This document shows positions 9,502 through 18,782 of a stretch of DNA of 39,350 nucleotides, in pieces. The translations under genes were made by a program, and so were the position numbers. The notes below the pieces were generated by a model that saw only the letters and a program-made list of their open reading frames with translations, made no database searches and was not told the DNA's origin. Source of the stretch: an uncultured Pseudoxanthomonas sp. (lineage in GTDB: Bacteria > Pseudomonadota > Gammaproteobacteria > Xanthomonadales > Xanthomonadaceae); NCBI GenBank assembly GCA_946886405.1, contig CAMPIO010000027.1, positions 1 through 39,350 on the forward strand, written 5' to 3'. Position 1 is the first letter of the stretch; the number at the start of each line of letters is the position of its first letter.

Positions 9502-9517
9502 TGTGACTGAGCTCACA
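9502..9517. promoter_or_regulatory. Perfect CRP/Clp binding site TGTGA-N6-TCACA
   Basis: TGTGACTGAGCTCACA matches both half-sites of the CRP consensus exactly. In Xanthomonadaceae the CRP homologue Clp recognises the same sequence and is released by c-di-GMP. The site is between a diguanylate cyclase (minus strand) and degV (plus strand). Toward the cyclase it is immediately upstream of TTGACC (9498-9493), a geometry compatible with class II activation; which gene it controls is not decided by the sequence. Confidence 0.8.
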
Positions 9518-9695
9518 TTCTTTATGCGTCCCGTGCCTCGTGCCACACCTGACGCCCGCCCCGTTTTGTCGGCAGCCTCAACTCACAAAAAGGTGACGCA
9601 CCGCACACTTCATGCGTTTATCTGGCGACTTGCCGACTGTTCTCGGCTAGTTTTCCGGAGATAGATACAAATGCGACGATGCCGGGAGGGGCTAG

Positions 9696-10643
9696 ATGCG
9701 CATTGGGATAGTCGTCGATTCGGCGTGCGACCTGCCGCTGGAGTACCTGGAACAACACAACATCGTGATCCTGCCGATCACGGTGCGCATCGGCGAGGCC
9801 GTGCTGGCCGACCATCGCGACGAACAGGCCACGCTGAGCTTCCTGCACGCGCACGTCGCCGAGCGCGGCCATGAAGCGGAAACCACGCCGTTCACTGTCA
9901 ACCAGATCCGCGATCTGTTCCTGGGCCGGCTGGTGATCGATTACGACCACGTCTTCTGCATGACCATCACCAAGACGCGGTCGCCGATCCACGAGAACGC
10001 GATGCAGGCCAGCTTCGCCATCCTCAACGACTACAAGCCGGTGCGGCAGGCGGCGGGCCACAACTCGCCGTTCGCGCTGCGCGTGATCGACACGCAGAAC
10101 CTGTTCGCCGCACAGGGCATCACCGCTGTGGAAGCCGTGCGCATGCGCGACGCCGGCGCCAGCGTGCAGCAGATCCGCGTGCGCCTGGAAGAACTGGCCA
10201 ACCACACGCACGGCTACATGATCCCGCGCGATCTCTACTACCTGCGCAACCGCGCGCGCACCAAGGGCGACCGCAGCGTCGGCCTGCTCAGCGCCGCGCT
10301 GGGCAGCGCGCTGGACATCAAGCCTGTGCTGTATGGCCACGCCGGCAATACGGAACCGGTCGCGAAGATCAAGGGCTTCGAGAACGCAGTCGAACAGATG
10401 TTCAAGTTCACCGGCAACCGCGTGATGGCGGGCCTGATGACGCCCACCGTGTGCCTGAGCTACGGCGGTGAACTGTCGGAACTGCGTGCCCTGCCGGGCT
10501 ACCAGCGCCTGCGCGACATCTGCGAGAACAACAAGGTCGAGGTGTTCGAAAGCGTCATGAGCCTCACCGGCATGGTCAACGTGGGCAAGGGGGCCGTGGT
10601 CGCCGCCTTCGCCGCACCGCCGGCGCCGTTCAAGGCGACATAA
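9696..10643 (+). CDS. DegV family (fatty-acid-binding) protein, atypical
   Basis: This 315-residue cytosolic protein has the DegV N terminus (IGIVVDSACDLP) and overall layout, with a two-lobe fold expected. Members bind a fatty acid; FakB-type members present it to the FakA kinase. The canonical TSQPS and SSxLSGT motifs that hold the carboxylate are replaced by TTPFTVN near residue 66 and TITKTRSP near residue 90, so the bound ligand may differ. The start at 9696 has a strong GGGAGGGG ribosome-binding site. It begins a plus-strand run with the next two genes; the 264 bases upstream hold the CRP/Clp palindrome. Confidence 0.85.
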   Translation: MRIGIVVDSACDLPLEYLEQHNIVILPITVRIGEAVLADHRDEQATLSFLHAHVAERGHEAETTPFTVNQIRDLFLGRLVIDYDHVFCMTITKTRSPIHENAMQASFAILNDYKPVRQAAGHNSPFALRVIDTQNLFAAQGITAVEAVRMRDAGASVQQIRVRLEELANHTHGYMIPRDLYYLRNRARTKGDRSVGLLSAALGSALDIKPVLYGHAGNTEPVAKIKGFENAVEQMFKFTGNRVMAGLMTPTVCLSYGGELSELRALPGYQRLRDICENNKVEVFESVMSLTGMVNVGKGAVVAAFAAPPAPFKAT

Positions 10644-10699
10644 CGGCGGGCTAACGCGTCGTGGCTGACGCTATGCCCCAGGTTTCCACCGGGGGTGCC

Positions 10700-11044
10700 A
10701 TGGCCGTCCGTTACTACATCAGCCTGCCCGATCCCGGCCGCGCGCGCGGCGGCGATCCGGCTTTCAGTTTCGATGCGCACGGCGCGGAGGAATTCGCAGC
10801 GCAACTGCAGCACGCGCTGCGTACCAGCAGCCTGTTCGATCGCTGGCGCATCCGCCAGGAAGAGCCCGATGAAGTCGATCCCGGCCTTGGCGTGGTGGAT
10901 GACGGTGCCACCGTCCGCGGACAACAGGACGACCTGAGCATCCTGTTGGTGGCCACGTCGTCCATTCCCGGCCAAGTGCTGAAGCACCGCCTGCGATTGC
11001 TGGCAGGAAGCGCCTGGGAACTGCGTGATGTGTCCGCTGCGTAA
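10700..11044 (+). CDS. Hypothetical protein, Xanthomonadaceae-type
   Basis: This 114-residue protein begins VRYYISLPDPGRARG and has no signal peptide, membrane segment or known motif. Residues 65-80 are acidic and the C-terminal part (LLVATSSIPGQVLKHRLRLLAG) looks like a strand-helix unit. I do not recognise a described family. The ATG at 10700 follows a GGGGGT sequence and starts where the conserved-looking part begins; an in-frame ATG at 10673 and GTG at 10661 would add 9 or 13 residues. It lies between degV and a PP-loop ATPase, 33 bases before the latter, so the three are likely cotranscribed. Confidence 0.65.
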   Translation: MAVRYYISLPDPGRARGGDPAFSFDAHGAEEFAAQLQHALRTSSLFDRWRIRQEEPDEVDPGLGVVDDGATVRGQQDDLSILLVATSSIPGQVLKHRLRLLAGSAWELRDVSAA

Positions 11045-11077
11045 TCCGCGGCGGCATCGCGACGTGTCTGCTGCCTG

Positions 11078-11755
11078 ATGGCGGAGCGAACACCCGTCCT
11101 GCTGGCCTGGAGTGGCGGCAAGGATGCGGCGTGGACGCTGCACGTCCTGCGCCGGCGCGATGATGTCGACGTGGTTGGCCTGCTGACCACCGTGACCCGG
11201 GACGACGATCGCGTATCGATGCAGGGCATCCGGCGCACCGTCCTGCAGGCGCAGGCACGTGCGGCAGGACTGCCGCTGGTCGAAGTGATGATCCCCGCGC
11301 GGTGTACGAATGACGACTACGAGCGCGCGATGGCCGCTGCGCTGGCAAACGCGGTGCAACGCTGGCCTGGACTGCGCACGATGGCGTTCGGCGACCTGTT
11401 CCTGGAAGACATCCGCGCATATCGCGTGCAGACCCTGCGCAAGATCGACTGGGACGTGCTGACGCCACTGTTCGGCGCGGACACCGCCACGCTGGCAAGG
11501 CAGATGATCGACGGTGGCCTGCGCGCCGACCTGTGCTGCGTGGACACGCAGCAACTGGATGCGCGCTTCGCCGGCCATGCATTCGACAGTGCATTGCTTG
11601 AGGCGCTGCCGACCGGCATCGATCCCTGCGGCGAGAACGGCGAGTTCCACACCTGCGTCTCGGCCGGCCCGATGTTCGACGCGCCGCTCGCATTGGTTCA
11701 GGGCCATACCGAACTGCGCGACGGCCGCTTCGCCTTCACCGATTACGACATGTAG
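11078..11755 (+). CDS. PP-loop ATPase, Dph6/DUF71-like
   Basis: This 225-residue protein opens with the PP-loop ATP pyrophosphatase motif SGGKDAAWT (residues 12-20) and carries the DUF71 signatures FGDLFLEDIRAYR near residue 107 and GENGEFHT near residue 186. Archaeal and eukaryotic relatives are diphthine-ammonia ligases, but bacteria have no diphthamide, so the substrate here is unknown; adenylation and amidation chemistry is a reasonable family-level expectation. Its TAG stop is the first three bases of a 20-base palindromic repeat arm. Confidence 0.83.
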   Translation: MAERTPVLLAWSGGKDAAWTLHVLRRRDDVDVVGLLTTVTRDDDRVSMQGIRRTVLQAQARAAGLPLVEVMIPARCTNDDYERAMAAALANAVQRWPGLRTMAFGDLFLEDIRAYRVQTLRKIDWDVLTPLFGADTATLARQMIDGGLRADLCCVDTQQLDARFAGHAFDSALLEALPTGIDPCGENGEFHTCVSAGPMFDAPLALVQGHTELRDGRFAFTDYDM

Positions 11756-11815
11756 CGTGCGCCATGCGCACGTCGGTCGATGATGTTCCGGCAGTCGTGC
11801 GCATGGCGCACGCTA
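11753..11815. repeat. Perfect TAGCGTGCGC-family inverted repeat supplying a stop codon
   Basis: Arms 11753-11772 and 11796-11815 are perfect 20-base inverted complements around a 23-base loop. The first three bases are the stop codon of the PP-loop gene. It is the same family as 301-357. Confidence 0.88.
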
Positions 11816-11828
11816 CGGTCCGTCGCAG

Positions 11829-11891
11829 GGTGGGCACGCACCCACCATCACGGTGACTGAAGGGCCACGGGACGGCGGGCTTGAGCCCGCC
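11829..11891. repeat. Two further small palindromes downstream of the PP-loop gene
   Basis: 11829-11846 is GGTGGG/CCCACC around CACGCA. 11874-11891 is GGCGGGC/GCCCGCC around TTGA. With the preceding element this makes three different palindrome types in 140 bases of a convergent intergenic region; none has a T tract. Nothing else is visible between 11756 and 11967. Confidence 0.65.
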
Positions 11892-11967
11892 CTACGGCTT
11901 CAATGCATCGCGTCTGCGCCGACGCGATGTTCCATGTCACCGACTGCGCACTGCGGACCTGTTCCGG

Positions 11968-12303
11968 TTACGGCCAACTGGCCAACGGCACCAGTACCTG
12001 AGGTTCGCGCGGTCCCTGCAGCAACTCGGGCAACCGCGCCTCGTAGTCGCGACGGTAGGGCTTGTCCTGTCGCGCGAGGAAGGTAGTCACGTCGGGTTCG
12101 GCCCAGCGCTCGTACAGCGTGAATAGTGTGGGATCGTTCGCGTCGCGATGCAGATCGCACGACAGGAACGTGTCCTCCTTCGACATCGCATCGACGATAT
12201 CGTGCACCGCACGCAGCCAGTCGTCGACGCGCTCCGGCTTCACGCGCAGACGGACGTAGAACACCAGCGGTACGGACGGGGTTGCAGCGTGATCGAGGCT
12301 CAT
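11968..12303 (-). CDS. Putative quinol monooxygenase (ABM domain protein)
   Basis: The protein is 111 residues, a single antibiotic-biosynthesis-monooxygenase (YgiN-like) ferredoxin-like domain: [20 protein letters not shown] at the start, [24 protein letters not shown] in the centre. Members are small cofactor-free dimeric oxygenases or aldehyde/quinone-handling proteins. Its ATG overlaps the fghA stop by four bases (ATGA), so it is translationally coupled as the last gene of the formaldehyde operon; a role in that pathway is inference. Confidence 0.82.
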   Translation of the reverse strand: MSLDHAATPSVPLVFYVRLRVKPERVDDWLRAVHDIVDAMSKEDTFLSCDLHRDANDPTLFTLYERWAEPDVTTFLARQDKPYRRDYEARLPELLQGPREPQVLVPLASWP

Positions 12304-13136
12304 CGGTGCAGGGCCTTGGCGTGGTACGCGATGTGGTCGCCGATGAAACTGGCGATGAAGTAGTAGCTGTGGTCGTAGCCAGGCTGCAGGCGCAGCGTCA
12401 GCGGGTGGCCGGCAGCCTCGGCTGCGGCCTGCAGCAGTTCCGGCTTCAGCTGCGTGCGCAGGAACTCGTCCGCATCGCCCTGGTCGACCAGCAGCGGCAG
12501 CCGTTCCTGCGCGGCCGCGACAAGTGCGACGGTGTCATGCGCCTTCCAAGCCGCACGGTCCTCACCAAGATAGGCGGTGAACGCCTTCTCGCCCCACGGC
12601 ACCTGCGAGGGCGCGACGATCGGCGAGAACGCCGACACACTGCGGTAGCGACCGGGATTCTTCAACGCGATCGTCAACGCGCCATGCCCGCCCATCGAAT
12701 GCCCGCTGATCGCACGCGCATCGATGACCGGGAAATTCGCTTCGATGAGTGCGGGCAGTTCCTCGACGACGTAGTCGTACATACGATAGTGCGCCGCCCA
12801 CGGCGCCTGCGTGGCATTGACGTAGAAGCCAGCGCCCTTGCCGAGGTCGTAGCCCTCGGCGTCCGCCACGTCTTCGCCACGCGGACTGGTGTCCGGCGCG
12901 ACGAGGATCAAGCCGTGTTCGGCCGCATAACGCTGCGCACCGGCCTTGGTGATGAAATTCTGCTCGGTGCAGGTCAGGCCCGACAGCCAGTACAGCACGG
13001 GAAGCTTTTCCTTCTCCGCTTGCGGCGGCAGGTAGACGGCGAACCGCATCGTGCAATCGAGCGTGCGCGAGGCGTGTTCGTAGACATCCTGCCAGCCGCC
13101 GAAGCAGGCGCTGTGTTCGATGCGTTCGAGTGTCAT
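12300..13136 (-). CDS. fghA: S-formylglutathione hydrolase
   Basis: This 278-residue esterase-D-type alpha/beta hydrolase converts S-formylglutathione to formate and glutathione, the second step of glutathione-dependent formaldehyde oxidation. It shows the [10 protein letters not shown] nucleophile elbow near residue 147, [11 protein letters not shown] near the oxyanion region, and a C-terminal GYDHSYYFI carrying the catalytic His. Length equals the family norm. Start at 13136 ([14 protein letters not shown]) is chosen over an upstream GTG; AGGA lies seven bases before it. It follows frmA, separated by a repeat-filled 147-base gap. Confidence 0.95.
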   Translation of the reverse strand: MTLERIEHSACFGGWQDVYEHASRTLDCTMRFAVYLPPQAEKEKLPVLYWLSGLTCTEQNFITKAGAQRYAAEHGLILVAPDTSPRGEDVADAEGYDLGKGAGFYVNATQAPWAAHYRMYDYVVEELPALIEANFPVIDARAISGHSMGGHGALTIALKNPGRYRSVSAFSPIVAPSQVPWGEKAFTAYLGEDRAAWKAHDTVALVAAAQERLPLLVDQGDADEFLRTQLKPELLQAAAEAAGHPLTLRLQPGYDHSYYFIASFIGDHIAYHAKALHR

Positions 13137-13147
13137 CACAAGATCCT

Positions 13148-13275
13148 GCAGTAGCCCCTCTCCCACCGGGAGAGGGGTTGGGGTGAGGGTACGGCGGAGG
13201 CGTTGAGGCCTGAGGCATGCGGACTTCGCCGCACCCTCATCCGCCCTGCGGGCACCTTCTCCCGGAGGGAGAAGG
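13148..13275. repeat. Composite palindromic repeat between frmA and fghA
   Basis: The left motif (CCCTCTCCC...GGGAGAGGG then GGTTGGGGTGAGGGT, about 13150-13190) and the right motif (CACCCTCATCCG...CCTTCTCCCGGAGGGAGAAGG, about 13234-13275) face each other as imperfect inverted partners. They are the same motifs as at 1-270. The element fills nearly the whole gap between two genes of one operon and may form a large mRNA hairpin. Confidence 0.78.
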
Positions 13276-13283
13276 TAACAACA

Positions 13284-14906
<1,623 letters not shown>

Positions 14907-14925
14907 TCACCAGGAGCTCCATGCC

Positions 14926-16179
14926 ATGCGCCGACCGCCGCTGAAATTCGCCCTTGCCACCGCCGTGCTCATCGCCTTGCCTGCCAGCAGCGCGCCGACA
15001 GCCGGCCCCGAAACGCAGGTCTGGATCGACGTCGCCACCCACTCGATGGCGGGCATGCCCGACCTGGGTGCGTTGGGTGGACTGGCCGGCCGGATGATGG
15101 GCGGCGAGAAGGGCCCCCAGGGCTATCCGCAGTCGCGCAACATCCCCGCCACCCAGGGGCACGTGCTGGACATCGCCCTGCACAACCGCCTCAAGCCCGG
15201 CGTGGCGGCGGAGCAGGTGGTACCGGCGGGACTGGGGGTTGGCAAATCGCTGTTGCTGCAGCCGCCACCGCCCGGCAAGAACGTGGAGGAGCCGAAGGAG
15301 CACGAGATGCATGATGTCGAAGTGACCATCCGGCAGTACTGGGGCTGCAGCGCCACCGTGCGCCCCGGGCAGCCGAAGGTGATGACGCTGAAGATCAGGA
15401 ACGGGCAGTTCCAGCAGGACGGCGCGCTGGCGCCCGGCCTGTTCGTCCCGGACCGCGACATCGACGTCAATCCCGGTTACGCACTGTGGCCGAACCTGGA
15501 GAACAACCGGCGCGTCGGCGAGCGTTCGTCGATGGTGGGCCCGCACCGCATCACCGGTGATGGCGTGCCGGCATCGCTGCAGTTCGAGCTGGGGAAGAAC
15601 GCGGACTTCATGCCGAAGATCGCGTTGCAGACGCGCGGCGAGCTGACCGACAGCATCGCGTTGACCTGGCAGCCGGTGGACCGCGCCAAGGCGTACTTCC
15701 TCAACGCGATCGCGATGCAGGACGAACGCAACTTCACCATGTGGAGCAGCGCCGAGGTACCCGGGGCCGGCCATGAACTGGTGAACTACCTGACCGGTTC
15801 GTACATCGACAAGTGGCTGAAGCAGAAGGTGCTGCTGGCGCCGAACGCGACGAGTTGCGCCATCCCGCAGGGCATCTTCAAGGCCAACGGAAAGGGCGGC
15901 CAGCATGGCGGCTTCGCCTCGCTCAACATGATCGCCTACGGCCCGGAGACCAACATCGCCTGGCCGCCCCGGCCCACCGACCCGAAGCAGGCGTGGGATC
16001 CGGAATGGAACGTCCGCGTGCGTACCAAGGCGACCACGGTGGCGATGCTGGGCATGGACGTCAGCGAGATGGGCGGCATGCCCGCCGACGAAGACGACGG
16101 CGACGGCAAGCAGGACCCCGAGAAGAAAGAAGAAGGCGGCGCGAAGAAGCTGCTGCGCGGCCTGCTGCGCAACTTCTGA
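14926..16179 (+). CDS. Uncharacterised exported protein (first gene of three-gene cluster)
   Basis: This 417-residue protein has a signal peptide (MRRPPLKFALATAVLIALPASSA). Residues 27-65 are Gly/Met-rich (MAGMPDLGALGGLAGRMMGG). The middle has a stretch VEVTIRQYWGCSATVRPGQPKVMTLKI and an apparent beta-rich domain ending in LQTRGELTDSIALTWQPVDRAKAYFLNAI; residues 380-417 are acidic then basic (EDDGDGKQDPEKKEEGG, KKLLRGLLRNF). I recognise no described family. Start at 14926 is preceded by AGGAG ten bases upstream; the longer frame to 14803 would cover the frm promoter. It is divergent from frmR and 27 bases ahead of the DUF2272 gene, so the three genes to 18754 are probably one operon. Confidence 0.78.
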   Translation: MRRPPLKFALATAVLIALPASSAPTAGPETQVWIDVATHSMAGMPDLGALGGLAGRMMGGEKGPQGYPQSRNIPATQGHVLDIALHNRLKPGVAAEQVVPAGLGVGKSLLLQPPPPGKNVEEPKEHEMHDVEVTIRQYWGCSATVRPGQPKVMTLKIRNGQFQQDGALAPGLFVPDRDIDVNPGYALWPNLENNRRVGERSSMVGPHRITGDGVPASLQFELGKNADFMPKIALQTRGELTDSIALTWQPVDRAKAYFLNAIAMQDERNFTMWSSAEVPGAGHELVNYLTGSYIDKWLKQKVLLAPNATSCAIPQGIFKANGKGGQHGGFASLNMIAYGPETNIAWPPRPTDPKQAWDPEWNVRVRTKATTVAMLGMDVSEMGGMPADEDDGDGKQDPEKKEEGGAKKLLRGLLRNF

Positions 16180-16206
16180 TCCCGCCTTCGCCATGGATGA
16201 CCCCCG

Positions 16207-17061
16207 ATGAAACCCGCGCTGTTGCTGTTGTTCGCCCTCGCCGTCCTCTGGTACGCGCCGACCGCGCGTGCCACCGATCCGTGTCCACAGTTGCGCACGC
16301 AGCTTGCAGCGGTTGATGTCGCCACACGGATCGCGGCGATCGCCTGCCAGGAGAACCACGCGTGGTTCCGTCCCTTCATCGATGCGGACGGCCGTGCCGG
16401 CGGGCAGGCGGTGTACGAAGCGGAGAACGATGCGCTGGCCGACGGTGCGCAGGCATGGCGCAAGGTCGCCACGTACTGGAGCGGAGCAGGGCTGGCGGGC
16501 AACTGCGGCAAGGCGGGCGCGGCATGCCGAAACTTCGTGGTGGATACGCCGTGGTCGGCGGCATTCGTCTCGTGGGTGATGCGGCAGGCGCGCGTGCCGG
16601 GCTTTGCCGCGTCGTCCCGCCATGTGGACTACGTGCGCGCGGCGGCGCGCGCGGGTTCCGGGCCCTACCGCCTGATCGCACCGGACGCCGAGGCCCCGGC
16701 GGTCGGCGACATGCTGTGCTACGTCCGCGGACAGGCGCGCGCGTTGGGCTATGCGGGGCTGTTGAATGTACTGGATGCCGGCGACGCAGGCCTGCCGATG
16801 CATTGCGACATCGTGGTCGCCGCAGAGTCGGGGATCGCCTGGCTGATCGGCGGCAACGTGCAGCAGACCGTCGCGTTGCGGATGCTGCGGCTGGATGCGC
16901 GGGGCCGCTTCGCCGACCTGCCGACGCGCGGCACGGGCGATGCGCCCTGCAGTCCCGATGTGCCGGCGCATTGCAACCTCAACCGGCAGGACTGGGCGGC
17001 GCTGTTGAAGCTCAGGACGGCCGACAGCCGCGCGCTGCTTGCCACGACCTCCGAATACTGA
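16207..17061 (+). CDS. Exported DUF2272 domain protein
   Basis: This 284-residue protein has a signal peptide (residues 1-22, cleavage near ARA-TD). The body matches DUF2272: TPWSAAFVSWVMRQARVPGF near residue 114 and MHCDIVVAAESGIAWLIGGN near residue 198, an arrangement like CHAP/NlpC-type cysteine amidohydrolase folds, although the nucleophile position in PWSAAF is Ser rather than Cys. Six or more cysteines suggest disulfides. A peptidoglycan-related role is possible but unproven. It sits between two other uncharacterised exported proteins with 27 and 19-base gaps. Confidence 0.82.
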   Translation: MKPALLLLFALAVLWYAPTARATDPCPQLRTQLAAVDVATRIAAIACQENHAWFRPFIDADGRAGGQAVYEAENDALADGAQAWRKVATYWSGAGLAGNCGKAGAACRNFVVDTPWSAAFVSWVMRQARVPGFAASSRHVDYVRAAARAGSGPYRLIAPDAEAPAVGDMLCYVRGQARALGYAGLLNVLDAGDAGLPMHCDIVVAAESGIAWLIGGNVQQTVALRMLRLDARGRFADLPTRGTGDAPCSPDVPAHCNLNRQDWAALLKLRTADSRALLATTSEY

Positions 17062-17080
17062 TCCCGGCCGGTACACGCCC

Positions 17081-18754
17081 ATGAAGACCCTCTTCCTCGC
17101 CTCTCTGACGATCGCGGCCTGCATGACCGTGGCCTGCTCACGCCCGCAGGCGGAACCCGGGGCAGACGGTGCCGACAATCGCGCGACGCTGATGCCGACC
17201 CGCGCGCAGAGGGATGCGTTCCATGCCACGGATACCGACGCCACGCTGCGCAAGATGGCGATGTTCGATTACCTGGTGCACTACCGGGTGATGGAAGCCA
17301 CCGGCATGGTCGACGCGCTCGGTGGCGAAACGAAGGCGGTCAAGGCGCTCAAGGCATGGGGCGAACAGAACGAGCGCGCGTTGCGCGGCGCACAGGCCGA
17401 TGCGCCGCGCATGATGCCGGCGGCGTTCGACGGCAGCGGCATGGATGCAGGATTCACCGGCCTGGCGGTGGGCGCCTTCGGCGGGCTGATCGCCGGCGGC
17501 ATGGTCAATGGGGCGGTGCAGACCATGTCGGACGAACGGCTGGCCGAACTGGCGGAGGCCGGCCCGGTGAAGTTCGGCGCCGACAAGGACGGCAAGGGCG
17601 GCGCGGAACTGACCTTCGGCGCCGACGGCTCGCTGGACCAGACGCTGGAATTCGACGGCAAGGCCACCGACGGCCTTTCCGGCAAGATGAAGATCAAGGT
17701 CCACATCGATGCCTGTCCGGATGCCGAAGGCAAGCTGACGGTGACGTTGAACGTGGATTCGCAGATGAGCGTCGTCGGCCAGGCCGGCATGGGCGGGCAT
17801 GTGCGCAGCGAATTCAGGCTCGAGCGGTTCCTCGACAACGACGCCCATCTGATCCAGGACAACAGCGGGTCGACCGCGAGCATGACGATGTCCGCCGGCG
17901 GCACGGTTGGCGGCAAGCCGCAGTCCTTCGACGTCAGGATGGGTTACGGGCGCCAGGCCGGCAGCGGCTACGAGGACTTCGGCGATCACAGCGGCTTCAG
18001 CATCTTCCGCATGGACGAGGTGAAGCACGCCGCGCAGTTGGCCGAGCAGTCCTTCCTCTACCTGCAGATGGTCGCCGAGATGATGCTGCGCGGCGTCGGC
18101 CAGGGCGGGGGACCGTGGGAGAGCGGCCGCTGCGTGGACCTCAGGGTCACCAGCAGTCCCGGCAAGCGCAAGGGCATCCGCCCCAGCACCGCGTTCGACC
18201 TGGAAGCGATCCCGCGTGCGAAGTCCGATGGCGCGCCGACCGGTGGCACGGTGACGGCCACCCTGAGCGGCGGTGCCAGCCTGCAGCCTTCCGGCGGCAA
18301 GGTGCCGGCCGATGCGACGTACGCCTATGCCGGGCCGGACAAGAAAAACGAAGAGGCCAGCATCGCGTTCGAAGCCCGCAGCAAACGGGGCGTCGGCCGG
18401 GCGACGCTGGAGTTCGACACCCAGCGCCCGCAGGCTTACACCGCGGCGGGCGGGCTCGATGCCTTCTACGGCACGGGCACGATCTGCAATCTCGCCGAGA
18501 CATTCACCATCAGCGGCAGCGGCAATACGGTGACCTTCACGCCCGGCAACGACGAGGGCGGCTCCTACACCTACCAAGGCAACATGGGCGGGGTCGGCGT
18601 GTACGGCAACGGCACCTATTCCGTCTCGGCCGACGAGAACGGCGGCACCATGACCGGCACCGGCAACGGCTGCGTGAAGACCCCGATGGGCACGCGCTGC
18701 AACAACGGTACGGAGCGCTACACGCTGACGCCGATCGCGCCCTGCGAGCAGTAG
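17081..18754 (+). CDS. Uncharacterised lipoprotein (third gene of cluster)
   Basis: This 557-residue protein has a lipoprotein signal with lipobox TVAC (Cys at about residue 19). A glycine-rich hydrophobic segment (FTGLAVGAFGGLIAGGMVNGAV, within about 124-146) may insert in or lie on membrane. The next region (about 160-330) is beta-rich with alternating charged residues (ELTFGADGSLDQTLEFDG, KMKIKVHIDACPD), and the C-terminal third (GGTVTATLSGGASLQPSGG to the end) looks like repeated beta-sandwich units, including a Gly/Asn/Thr-rich tail with paired cysteines. No described family is recognised. Start at 17081 gives the clean lipoprotein signal. It ends 28 bases from the convergent kinase gene. 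Confidence 0.78.
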   Translation: MKTLFLASLTIAACMTVACSRPQAEPGADGADNRATLMPTRAQRDAFHATDTDATLRKMAMFDYLVHYRVMEATGMVDALGGETKAVKALKAWGEQNERALRGAQADAPRMMPAAFDGSGMDAGFTGLAVGAFGGLIAGGMVNGAVQTMSDERLAELAEAGPVKFGADKDGKGGAELTFGADGSLDQTLEFDGKATDGLSGKMKIKVHIDACPDAEGKLTVTLNVDSQMSVVGQAGMGGHVRSEFRLERFLDNDAHLIQDNSGSTASMTMSAGGTVGGKPQSFDVRMGYGRQAGSGYEDFGDHSGFSIFRMDEVKHAAQLAEQSFLYLQMVAEMMLRGVGQGGGPWESGRCVDLRVTSSPGKRKGIRPSTAFDLEAIPRAKSDGAPTGGTVTATLSGGASLQPSGGKVPADATYAYAGPDKKNEEASIAFEARSKRGVGRATLEFDTQRPQAYTAAGGLDAFYGTGTICNLAETFTISGSGNTVTFTPGNDEGGSYTYQGNMGGVGVYGNGTYSVSADENGGTMTGTGNGCVKTPMGTRCNNGTERYTLTPIAPCEQ

Positions 18755-18782
18755 CGCCGACAGCCCGGCGGGTGCATCGGCG

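Noticed and set aside
9583..9596. TCAC-AAAAAG-GTGA near the CRP/Clp site
   Set aside because: The half-sites are in inside-out order relative to the CRP consensus, so it is not a second binding site.
11078..11755. Annotation of the PP-loop protein as diphthine-ammonia ligase
   Set aside because: Bacteria lack diphthamide; only the ATPase family and fold are supported.
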